NCBI GenBank assembly: GCA_019188255.1
Contig: JAETXT010000008.1
Coordinates: 3,286,001-3,350,000 of the forward strand
Length of the DNA stretch: 64,000 nt
Direction: 5' to 3'
From: Verticillium longisporum
Taxonomy: Eukaryota > Ascomycota > Sordariomycetes > Glomerellales > Plectosphaerellaceae
The translations under genes and the position numbers were made by a program. Positions 40,644 through 51,561 of the stretch are shown one piece after another. The notes beneath the pieces are model-generated. The model did no database searches, had not been told where the DNA came from, and saw only the letters and a list, made by a program, of their open reading frames with translations. The stretch's first letter is position 1, and each line of letters begins with the position of its first letter.

Positions 40644-43390
40644 ATGGACATTGCTCATCCGTCTGTTGGGTGGGAGAGCGTGGGTGATAAATGGTTCCGC
40701 AAGACGCAGCTCTACACCGAGGTGTTTGACCAGGATCTCGACCTCGACAACCACATTGTTGCTGGGGCACCCAACGGTGGTGCTTTAGGTATGCGCAGCT
40801 CAACGACTAAGCATCTGCAAACGTCGCGATCCATACTGACGTGCCACAGCCATCTATCGTGATGACACAAAGATCCAGGCGTACAGAGCGCAGAAGTCTG
40901 CTAAGCCGAGTATCGACATTTACAGCTATGCCGGCAAAAAGTTGCGCAGCATTGCCTGGGACAAAGGATCCATCAAGGGCATAGGCTGGTCTGAAGATGA
41001 GAGCCTCCTCATTGTGACGGCCGATGGTACCGTCAGGGTGTATGATCTTCAGGGCGAGTTCACACAGTTCTCCCTGGGGAATGGTGCCGATAATTACGGC
41101 GTCACTTCATGCAGGTTGGTTGAGGCGCCCCCAGGCACCGAGACAAGGCTCACGTTTGCAGGTTCTACGATCATGGCATGGTGGCCCTGCTCACCAACAA
41201 CGCCCTTATTTCTGTCACATCATATTCGGAGCCACGGCCGAAGCTGCTTGCTTCACCGCCAGAGGGCGAGATCCACGGCTGGGCCATCATGACTCCTGCC
41301 CATACACTTTCACGGTCCGTCGAGGTGCTGCTCAGCATTGGCCAGACCCTGTATGTTGCCGACGCCACGGAATGCGAGGACCGTTTTCTCGATATAGGCC
41401 CCTTCAGCCACGTCAGTGTATCCCCGGATGGTGGCCTTATCGCTCTCTACACAGAGAGCGGCGTCGCCCACGTAATTGCAAGCGACTTTCAGGAAAGACT
41501 CGTGGAATATAGCAGTCACTCAAAGATACCACCAAAATATGTCGAGTGGTGCGGTGCCGATGCCCTCATCGCTTGGGAGGACGAAGTGCATTTGATCGGG
41601 CCTGACAATGCATCCGCCACCTTCTTCTACGATGGTCGCGTTCATGCCATCTCAGGTGAGTGGCAAATCCTATCCACACATTGGAGCTACGGCAACTGAC
41701 CCGTGTAGAACACGACGGTGCGATCCTCTTCACAAACGACGTTTGTGATTTTGTCGAGCGTGTACCACGCAGCACAGAGCAAGTCTTTGGCGCGAGAACG
41801 GAGTCATCCGCCGCATCGATACTCCTGGATGCTGTCGGCCAGCTGGAGATCCAGTCTCCCAAGGCAGACGACTACATTCAGCTCATCAGACCAAATCTGA
41901 CAGAGGCAGTCGACACGTGTGTGAATGCAGCCGGTCGCGAGTTTAGCGTACACTGGCAGAAACAGCTGCTCAAGGCTGCATCCTTTGGCAAGTCGGTGCT
42001 CGACATTTACAACAGTGATGACTTCGTCGACATGTGCGAGACGCTTCGTGTTCTCAATGCTGTGCGGTTCTTCGAAGTCGGACTTCCCTCTCTTTTGAGC
42101 AGTACCAGCGGCTCACACCAGAGGGTCTCATCAAAAGACTGCTCAGTCGTCACGAGTACCTTCTCGCCTTGAAGATTGCTGGATACCTCCACCTACCCAC
42201 AGACCGTATCTACGTCCATTGGGCTTCAGCAAAAGTTCGCGCCGGGACTGAAGATGACGACACGATCTGCCGCATGATTGTCGACCGCCTGTCGGGAAAG
42301 CCAGGCATTTCTTTTGAAGAAATAGCCCGCGCCGCCTACGACGAGGGTCGCAGCCGTCTCGCGACCGAGCTGCTCAACCACGAACCACGCGGCGGCCGCC
42401 AGGTGCCTCTCCTCCTGAGCATGGAAGAGGATGAGCTTGCCCTCGACAAAGCCATTGAGAGTGGCGACTCGGACCTCACGCTGACCGTCCTTCTCGAGAT
42501 GAAGAAGAAATTGCCCCTGGCCGCCTTCTTCCGCGTCATCAACGCTCGCCCTGCCGCCACAGCTCTCGTCGAGGCTTCCGCTGCCCGAGAAGCCGACAAC
42601 GCCCTCCTCAAGGACCTTTACTACCAGGATGATCGCCGCATCGACGGTGCCGGCGTCTTCGTGCGGGAGCCGCTCCACCAGCCCGATGCCCGCACGGCGG
42701 CTGACAAGCTGGCCTTGGCTGCGAAACTGCTGTCCGATTCAAAGGAGTCTTCGTTTGAGGTCCGCGCGTTGAAGGAAGCGACGACACTCCTGAGGGTACA
42801 AGAGTCCTTTGACCGAGATCTGACGGACTCGTTTACTGGGTTGAGCGTCAATGACACCATGTTTAAGCTGATTCGGTTGGGCTATCACGGTCGTGCGAAG
42901 AAGATTCAAAACGAGTTCAAGGTACCGGACCGGGTCGCGTGGTGGATTCGGTATGCACTCCTTCCTCTCTCTTCTCTTGTGTTTCATTCGCTGACACTTT
43001 GGCCAGTCTCCGTGCGTTGGTTGCAAAGCGTGACTGGAACGAGATTGAGGAGCTGTCCAAAACGAAGAAGAGTCCTATTGGCTGGGAGGTACGTCGTGTC
43101 ACCTCGAACTCTGTACAAGCCGATTACTGACAAGCCAGCCATTTTTTAATTTGACCCTACAAGCTGGCAATCCCAAACTGGCCGCGGCCTTCATCCCCAA
43201 GTGTACAGGGCTTGAGCCCGGGTCCACGGTGACCATGTATGAGAAGTGCGGCATGCGAGTCAAGGCGGCAGAGGAAGCGGTGCGGACCAAGGACGCGGAG
43301 GCGTGGGCACGGCTGCTCGAGGCGGCAGGGAAGAACACGTCTGAAGGGAGAGAGATTGAGAAGCTTGGACAGGCCGTGTTCAAGCGGTGA
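40644..43390 (+). CDS. vps16: Vacuolar protein sorting protein Vps16 (HOPS/CORVET core)
   Basis: Core subunit of the HOPS and CORVET tethering complexes for endosome and vacuole fusion. Six exons: 40644-40788, 40850-41114, 41162-41655, 41709-42950, 43007-43088 and 43139-43390. All introns are 47-61 bp with standard borders, about 826 residues in total. N-terminal beta-propeller: HPSVGWESVGDKWFRKTQLY, IKGIGWSEDESLLIVTADGT, VRVYDLQGEF. C-terminal alpha-solenoid: EGLIKRLLSRHEYLLALKIA, FEEIARAAYDEGRSRLATEL, VPLLLSMEEDELALDKAIES, LLRVQESFDRDL and KLIRLGYHGRAKKIQNEFKV, ending in the Vps33-binding-type helix region PFFNLTLQAGNPKLAA. At the C3 run 42086-42088 one C is missing: FFEVGLP is followed, in another frame, by LSFEQYQRLTPEG. 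Identity is secure; the break is probably a base-call error in an essential-type gene. Confidence 0.95.
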
Positions 43391-46300
43391 GCAGACAGCT
43401 AGCTGGCTGCTCGCGCAACAGGAGGGTAATCACCGGAGCTGAGCGACCAAACCAGGTGAGACTTTGTGTTTTCATCAGGCCGCCATCTGTGTGCGATCGG
43501 GACCGGCATCTGACTATTGCTTAACGGGGCGAGCACCTCGTGCTTGATGCTCCTTTGATTGTGCCTATCCGTTAACGACCCGACGGCCCGCTGTGGATCC
43601 AAGATCGTGAGGTTAGGGATGCAACAACGGCTCCGTCTGGCCGGAACCAGGTGCCGACTTCAACGCTTCCCATAAGGACGCCCCCTTCTTGAAAGCAGCT
43701 AAGAGAGCGAGGTGTGGAGAGTGCTGAACTGCTCGACGTCACGATCTTCCCTGGTGCAATGTAATGAATTTGTCGCTCTCGAATTGCTAACGGCCGCCGG
43801 CCTGCTTGGACGTAATGGTTTTGCAGCATGACATGGCAATCTGAAAGACAGTGGGGCCCATGCCCGCTGTCCTTGGCAAACGGGACATCATCTCCCCAAG
43901 TTCACGTTGACGTCAGCCATACAAGCATCGAGCAAGGGCAAGCTGATCAGATCTTCAACTCTGCTCTTGAGACACCAGACCCCAGATGCGGGTGCTGTTG
44001 TGCCTGGCGCGCAAAAGCAAGCATTAAGCGAGCCCTGCCCTTGTCCTGCGAAACGATACCAGGAGAGACGGTCTCGCTCTCGGTGCCGGAAGGACGAGCA
44101 ACCGGGCGCAGCAGCTGGCTGAGCGAACGCAGTGCAGGGCGGCACAGCTGGAATGCGGAGCCCCTTCGAGAAGAACTGGTAGAAGGGCTTCCACGCGGTT
44201 GGCGGGGAGGCGAGTTGAGTGAGGGAGCTGGTGCGCCGAAACCCGAGCATGCCAGCTTGCGAGGTATGTTTCAGCAGGGCGAGGGTGGCTGCATTACAAG
44301 CAGATGGGGAGACAGTGTAACACGCGAGAGGCGGGTAGCTAGCTGTTGGGATTTGTGATCTTGAGCAGCCGTGCTCGAGGGCTCGAGGGAATGTTAGCCA
44401 TACAAATCGGGCTTCTACAGAGGGCCACCGAAGACAGAGAGGACAGGGCGAAGAGAAGCCTCGGTTTGGCGTTTGCCCGCCACTGGTGATCGACATGGAG
44501 CTCGGGCGTTATATGATCGAAGCTTCGTACCGTAAGTAATGTAGGTCATGCAGATGGGGGACTCAAAGAAGGAAAAAAAAAACCAATTGGGCTCGGCTCT
44601 AAAGCGGGCAGGCAGAACACGGATTGGAGCTTTTGGAGACGAAGCTTTGGATATACCAGTATGAAAACCAAAGTTCGTGACGGTTGCCGCCACAGCCGCT
44701 GTGGCGGGTATAGGAGCTTGTTGTCAGCCAAAAAAGGAGTAACCTCTGATCGCGATATGCCGATCTAGATCTGGGATATAGAGTAAGTAGGGTCTGCCAT
44801 AACAGCAAGCCAAGATGAGTTCCTGGGCACTAGCCAATGCCGAGCTATATCAGTGATCACGCCGCTGGCGCATCCGGTGCGACGAAGCGAGGCCTCAGTA
44901 AACGTGGAATGCTGGGGGAGAAATCCGGGGGGCCAGCAGAGGCACCTTGGCCTCTCGTTCCTCGCAGAGACCTGCATACAGAGAGGGCTGAGGGGTGGCC
45001 CGATGGTTTGGGTCCTGAGGCAGGTTCTTGCGACAAAGACGCTCAAAGGAGAGGATCCATCCTAACGACCTGGGAGTTGCCGTGGCTAGCGAAGAGGTAG
45101 CGACGATTGGGGTTCATGGAATGCTCTGGGCCCGGCTGTGAACAGGTCTTGACAGATGGGCGCAGCGAGAATTTGGTTCGGTCGAGATGGGGCGGGCCAG
45201 GCGTCTGACGGAAGCACGTTGGCGAGCAAATCTGCAGGGTACGTTCCGTGGCCTGGGCATGCAAGGCCAAACACGGGAGGCGATTCAGAAGGGGAGTTAG
45301 CGTCGAAAACGGAGTCTTGGGTTCGTCGCTTGTGATCGGGGCACGAGACCGGCCTGTCTCACACCCTTTCATCAGTCTGCGTGCGTGCTGCTTTGGAGAC
45401 GCCTCGTCGACCGCCGGTGCTTATGGACCGAAGATCTCCTGGACACAGCGGTAGTCGAGGAGCTCAACGCAGGGAAGGCATGATATTGACGTGATGTTGT
45501 CGCTTGACCGGGGACGAAGTTGACGAGAACGAAAAGCTCAAGGATGAATGTACATGCATAGGTAGGTACCTAGGCTAGGTAGGTAGAGAAACGAGAGTCA
45601 GACCCTGGCTGAGCGGCATGCATCACCAAGACGCTAATCCTAATGAGGATACTTATGGCACCTCGTCATTGGGGCAACCGCGAAAGTCGCCCCTTTACAG
45701 CGATCAAAAACACTTCCCAAGTGACCGTATGAGCCTGCCAAGACCGCCTGAGCCGAGTCAATGCCAGTGGTCGGTCAGCGCGCAGGTGTAGTGGGGAAGG
45801 CCCTGAACGACGCTGGTGACACCCCTCCCCTCAGCGCTCTCGCCATCGCCCGCCCCCCCCGGCCAGGCCTCCATCGCCAACTCGTGGGATCACTCAAAGA
45901 CCCTCAGCACCCCCCCTCCCCAGATCCCACCTGCATCTGGAACTGCATCTGCTTTGCCTTGGCTGCTCCCTGTTTTTTTTCCCGTCTTCCTTGAGGATCA
46001 TCAACGCAACGAGCTGCGTGACCTCAGCTGCGCCAACATCTTCCCCCTCGGCATTGTCATTACATATACTGCTCCGTGCCTCTCTGGTTTCCGCGCTCTG
46101 CATAGTTTGTTGCGTCTGCCTCCACACCAGCGTCTCTCGGGTCTTTGCTTGTCCCAAGTCCGAGCCAACAATTCAATTCATCAGACGACGCCCTGCAACC
46201 AGTCGCGTCTCTTATGCACACTTAGATCGAAGCCTCCAGTGTCAGACATCATCATCAACACTACTCGAGCAGAGACATACACCAATATACCGTCTGCCCT

Positions 46301-46823
46301 GCATCAGCAACACTGTGAAGTGTAACGTAACCAAACTCAACCCGAATCGAACATACACGAGCGACATCATCACCGCATCATCCTTGGGCCTCATCCCACA
46401 GAGTCCTCCTCCTCTCTCCAAGCTGGGATCCCACTTCTCCAGCTGTGCTGTACCCACGCAGTCGCATCCACACAAGCACGCACACCGCACCTGGGTATTG
46501 TCTCGAACGAATACCCACCGCCCTCCGCCCACCGCCCGCAACCCCCCCTCGTGCATTCCAACATCTTTCCAGCCGAACGTACACAATACGCAAGCCTGCC
46601 CTTGTGTGAAAAGGGTCTCTTGAATCCGAGGTCCTTCACTTGTCTGGAAACTCGACCTCTCCAAACCCTGCACCACGCACTCTCTGGGAGATCCCGGGGC
46701 CTTCAAGACTACTGGAGCACCTCAAGCAGCCCCGCCCGTCCCCCTTCCTTGTTCTGCCCGTCCGCTGGGACTGCCAACTTCCTTCCCCCCCAAGAAAATC
46801 AGACACTTCCTTCCAGGTTCCCA
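43391..46823. other. 3.4-kb gene-free interval
   Basis: Open frames of up to ~200 codons on either strand (around 43.8-44.5 kb) overlap each other and lack similarity, so they are not called. Contains the CCTAGG cluster at 45553-45592 and, from about 45830 to 46820, a CT/CA-rich stretch that is likely the long promoter and leader of the FHA-RING gene, including a probable leader-intron acceptor (CCTTCCAG) just before 46816. Confidence 0.5.
45553..45592. repeat. Short TAGGTAGGTACCTAGGCTAGG repeat cluster (variant words)
   Basis: Contains ATAGGTAGGTACCTAGGC followed by TAGGTAGGTAGAG. It is the most compact member of the palindromic repeat family in the window. Confidence 0.7.
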
Positions 46824-48685
46824 ATGTTTACCCAACCAGTCGCCTCACCACCGCCTTCCATGGGCCCAGGCTCGTCCGCGTCGACCAGCAACCCCTCGTC
46901 TACAAGCCGCACGAGTCGTCTCCGGGGCCTCAGCTATTTGCGCAATTACACCCACAACCATATTCTCTCTAGAGAACACAGTGCCGCCAACAGCCAACCT
47001 GCCTCCCTCTCTTCCACCCCGCCCAGTCAGCAGCCCGCCATCCAGGCTCGTCGAAACACTCTCACGCGCTCTGTCAGCTATTCGTCCGCTCCATCCACGC
47101 CTTCGGCCATCGATGCAACATCCAACCCTTTATCCCTCGTTGCCTCGCACCAGGAACCTATAACTGCTCCCAGAACCAAGCCACCGACCCCGCCTCCAGC
47201 AACGATCCCCGAGCAGGCAGCTGCAGAGTCTTCCTCAGACGCCCAAGCATCCCCAAGCGCCAACGGCAACGAGGTAGACATGGAGGAGCCGATGCCGGAG
47301 CCCAGGACGACGAGGCTGAGGTCTTCGACTACGGGCGACGTCGCCGCCATGGCGGCTGCTGTTGCCAACGTCGCTGCCAGCACCTCGACCCACGATGCCT
47401 TGCCGTCCATCCGGTTCTCTGCTTACTTCGACCCCCGCGCCACGCGGCCCAGCTTGTCGTTCTCGCCCGTGGCCCGAACACTGCCTTCTGGAGGCGAGAC
47501 CATTCGCGTTGGGCGATACTCGGAGCGAGAGAACCAGCCGGCCGTCCCCCACAACGTCCCGTCAGCCGCACCCGTGGGTTTCAAGAGCAAGGTTGTCAGT
47601 CGACGTCATTGTGAATTTTGGTACGACCAGGGTAAGTGGTACATCAAAGATGTCAAGTCTTCATCTGGTACCTTTCTCAACCACATCCGCCTGAGTCCCC
47701 CGGCACAGAGTCAAAGCCGTTCCCTATCAACGACGGCGACATTGTGCAGCTCGGTATCGATTTCAAGGGCGGCGAAGAAATGATCTTTCGCTGCGTCAAG
47801 ATGCGGTTGGAGTTGAACCGAGGCTGGCAGAACAAGCCCAATGCATTCAAGTATGTTTGCCGAACCCCGGCGCGAGAAGGCGTCCGAAACTGACAATGAC
47901 GCAGTGTCCAAAATCACAAGCGTCTGCGCAACTTGACGTCCTCTGCCAACTCGACAAACTCGACGCAAGACTGCTCGATTTGCCTCAACTCCATTGCCGT
48001 ATGTTTGGTGGATATCCGCCTCCACCCGTGCTTCCGTGACTGACAAACGATATAGCCCTGCCAGAGCCTCTTCGTCGCGCCGTGTTCGCACACATGGCAC
48101 TACAAGTGCATCCGCGCTCTGCTCAACACTCCACAGTATCCCACATTTGTCTGTCCAAACTGCCGTATGGCCGCGGATTTGGAAGCCGACATCGAGGATC
48201 CAGACGAAGACTGGGACGTCGAGGCCGAGGAGTCGGAGAAGAAAGAAGACGACGGGTCTGGTGCTGACGCCAAGATGCCCGCTTCGGATCCCTCGCAAGA
48301 TGTGCAGGAGGCGAGACCTGCAGGCCGGGCCAGCAGCGACGGCGACGAGCCTGTGGACGTGACTGGAAGTCAGGAGGAACGCGCGACCCGCAACACAGCT
48401 GCCGACCGAAGCACGCTGATTCCGAGCTCTGTATCGCAGCCCATGACAATACGATCGCCATCAGGGCCTCTGCATCTCACAAATGGTTTGTCACGCGATA
48501 GGACGCCGTCGCCGCCGGGACAGCCCCACCTGAATGGCCACGAAGGCCCCATCACGCCAAGAAATGACGCGGGGCCATGGGTGTTTGACGGCAGCGCCGC
48601 CGGCAGCCGAAACGCGTCAATGTCTGAGGAGGCAGGCGGTATGCGCTCACTAGATGCTGCCACGGAGATGGATGTCGACAGATAG
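46824..48685 (+). CDS. FHA-RING E3 ubiquitin ligase (Dma1/CHFR-like)
   Basis: Phosphothreonine-binding ubiquitin ligase like yeast Dma1/Dma2, which act in spindle-checkpoint and cytokinesis control. Exons are 46824-47850, 47905-47998 and 48056-48685, about 583 residues. A disordered N-terminus rich in Ser/Pro (1-190) precedes the FHA domain (about 210-320): ETIRVGRYSERE, then KSKVVSRRHCEFWYDQGKWY and IKDVKSSSGTFLNHIRLS, the classical GR..SRRH..SSGTF..N pattern. The RING is CSICLNSIAPCQSLFVAPC, SHTWHYKCIRALLN and FVCPNCRM (C3H2C3-like), assembled across the last intron. The tail is acidic and disordered. At the C5 run 47697-47701 one C is missing, so RLSPP and GTESKPFPINDGDIVQLG fall in different frames. 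This sits inside the FHA domain, where continuity is obvious from the family. Confidence 0.9.
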
Positions 48686-49377
48686 CGTCCGTCGACTTTG
48701 GCCAACGCCGGCGAGCCCGACGTATCGGGAAGTCGCCCTGCTCGTCGCAAACTCCAGAAGACGAACAGGCGCGGCAGGACAGATCCTAAGCGGAAGCGCT
48801 AGAGGAGGATCTGAATGGAAGCCTTGGGACACAGTCATATACACTCTAATTCGGAGGACACAACATATTAGCATGGCTATCGGAGCGTAATCATCACTAT
48901 CGATTCCCTTGAGAGGCCCGGCGGTCGGCCGGTTAAGCTCACTAGTATCATAGCGGGGACTGGGCGGGCAGAGAAGGCATCAGGAGTACGGTGTTGGTCC
49001 ATCGAGGCCTGCTAGAACGATTCAAGGCACTTTCTGCCTCATCATTTTTTTTTGTGGTGCTTGAAAGAAATTAATTGTATCGAAACTGAGAGCATTTCCA
49101 ATCTAAAGGTCGTACTCTGCATTCTGCTGTCTTTCTTGTGTGATTCGTGGGTGCTGCACCGAGTGCAGGGTGACGTCTGCCTCGGATGTACCAGTACTAC
49201 TGCGTCTCCACAAGTCCGGACGCCGCGATAAGCCGATAAGGCAGTGCCCCGTGCTAGGATGCCAGGCAGAGAACGACAAGCTCGTCAAGATCGTGCAGTC
49301 ATTTTTCGGATCCGACTCATTCGTTCATCAAGGCCATCGCGCTCCTCCCTCACACCACATCACCACTCGGCGCCAAC
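48686..49377. other. Intergenic region, no feature seen
   Basis: About 0.7 kb with the 3' end of the FHA-RING gene and the promoter of the peptidase gene. Nothing else is apparent. Confidence 0.5.
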
Positions 49378-51103
49378 ATGCTCCGATCAATAGCACCGCG
49401 GCTGCCTCAGCGCACGCGGGCACTCGTCACTAAACCCGCATTCGCCCTGCCGTCCCTTGCTCGGTCCGCCCGCACCCATGCGACTGTCATCGATCCCATC
49501 CCGCGCGAGCCTACCGATCTCGACAACATTACCACACTCCCCAATGGCCTCCGCATCGCCTCGGAGGCTCTACCGGGCTCTTTCTCCGGCGTTGGCGTCT
49601 ACGTCGATGCGGGCTCCAGATACGAGAGCAGCAGCTTGAGGGGGTGAGCCACATTATGGACCGTCTCGCCTTCAAGAGCACATCAAAACGCTCCGCCGAC
49701 GAAATGATCGAGCAGGTGGAGGCTCTAGGTGGCAACATCCAGTGCGCAAGCTCGCGAGAGGCCATGATGTATCAGGCCGCCACGTTCAACGCCGCTGTCC
49801 CGACCACCATCGCCTTGCTGGCCGAGACGATCCGTGACCCCTGTTGACCGAAGAGGAGGTGCAAGAACAGCTCGGCACAGCCGCCTACGAGATCAAGGAG
49901 ATCTGGAGCAAGCCGGATCTCATTCTTCCCGAGCTCGTCCACACGGCTGCATTCAAGGACAATACCCTCGGCAACCCTCTCCTGTGCCCTGAGGAGCAGC
50001 TGCCCTACATCAACGGGTCAACGATCCGCGCCTACCGTGACGCCTTCTACCGCCCAGAACGCATGGTGGTCGCCTTTGCCGGTGTTGAGCACAGCGAGGC
50101 CGTCCAGCTGGCGACACAGTACTTTGGGGACATGGTCTCCAGCGATAAGCCAGCAGCGGCCTTCACCCGCTCCGGTTCCGAAACGTCCGAGGCGAGCACC
50201 GACTCGTCCTGGTCCGCCCCCTCCTCCACCTCGTCTTCCCCGGCGCAGAAGCCCTCGAGCCTGCTGTCGAAGGTGCCCTTTTTCAAGAACCTCTCCACAT
50301 CTGCTCCGTCCCAGGCCGCCGTCGCCGCCGACGCATCCTCCACCGACATCTTCCCCCCCTCTCACTACACTGGCGGCTTCATGGCGCTGCCGCCGCAGCC
50401 GCCTTCGCTGAACCCCGCGGCGCCAAACTTTACGCACATCCACCTCGCCTTCGAGGGTCTCCCCATCTCGTCGGATGACATTTACGCCCTCGCCACGCTG
50501 CAGACCCTCCTCGGCGGCGGCGGCTCCTTCTCGGCCGGCGGTCCGGGCAAGGGCATGTACTCGCGGCTCTACACCAACGTGCTCAACCAGCACGGCTGGG
50601 TCGAGTCGTGCGTCGCCTTCAACCACTCGTACACCGACTCGGGCCTCTTTGGCATCTCCGCCGCGTGCCTGCCGGGCCGCGCGGGCGCCATGCTCGACGT
50701 CATGTGCCGCGAGCTGCGCGCCCTGACGCTCGAGCCGGCCCACGCCTCGTCGGCGCTGCGGCCCGTCGAGGTCCAGCGGGCCAAGAACCAGCTGCGCAGC
50801 AGCCTGCTCATGAACCTCGAGAGCCGCATGGTCGAGCTCGAGGACCTCGGCAGGCAGGTCCAGGTCCACGGCCGCAAGGTCCCCGTCGGCGACATGTGCC
50901 GCAAGATTGAGGCCCTGACCGTCGACGACCTGCGGCGCGTCGCCAAGCTCGTCGTCGGCGGCATGGTCGAGAACCCCGGCCGCGGCAGCGGCGCCCCCAC
51001 CGTCGTGCTGCAGGAGGCCCAGGCGCACGGCGTCAGTACGCACTCGCTGACCTGGGAGTCGATTCAGAACACCGTCTACGGGTGGCAGCTGGGCCGCAGG
51101 TGA
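49378..51103 (+). CDS. MAS2: Mitochondrial processing peptidase alpha subunit
   Basis: Non-catalytic, presequence-binding subunit of the matrix peptidase that removes targeting peptides. Single exon, about 575 residues after two corrections. The Arg-rich N-terminus MLRSIAPRLPQRTRALVTKP is itself a mitochondrial targeting peptide. Pitrilysin-family blocks: TTLPNGLRIASEALPGSFSG, VYVDAGSRYE, HIMDRLAFKSTSKRS (no HxxEH zinc site, as expected for alpha), EALGGNIQCASSREAMMYQA, and the glycine-rich loop GGGGSFSAGGPGKGMYSRLY followed by NQHGWVESCVAFNHSYTDSG. A Ser-rich insert lies around residues 270-330. Two frame breaks are seen: at the G5 run 49640-49644 (SLRG to VSHIMDR) and the C4 run 49838-49841 (IRDP to LLTEEEVQEQ). 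Each is cured by one added base. As the gene is essential, errors are the likeliest cause. Confidence 0.95.
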
Positions 51104-51561
51104 AGCGGCGCCGCCCTGCATCCTGCCGTTGACGACGTGGCTCTTTCCCCTTCTAGAAAAAAGGGACGTGCCGTGGTGTATAACTAACAACTGTTTTTCT
51201 GTAACGATATTTGGCGGGGTGCAGCATGAACGCGCAACAAACAGGATTGGGTTGACGTGGGGTTGACGGCTTCACGGCGAGGGGGAGTGGACATGAGGGC
51301 TGTACATCAAGTACTGTTTGCTACGCTGCATAGGTATCTAGACGAAAAATCTCTCAACAAGTCTGTGTAAAGCCAACCAACCGTCATGCGCCAATGTGTC
51401 ATCCTGTCTTTGGGGAGGTATACATACGACTAAAGGCGTCAGAAGAAGCTTGTATGTCGTCTTAGGGGTATAAGTATGCAGCGTGTGCTCATCAAATCTA
51501 GTCACTATTTCAAACTCCGCAAAAGAGTCACTGTCGTCCTGGCGGGCAGGACAGCACATGC
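51104..51561. other. Intergenic region between convergent genes
   Basis: About 460 bp with two 3' ends. No feature is apparent. Confidence 0.5.

Noticed and set aside
43828..44496. Overlapping frames of 176 and 202 codons on opposite strands
   Set aside because: No similarity, no convincing start context or introns, and mutual overlap; considered non-coding.
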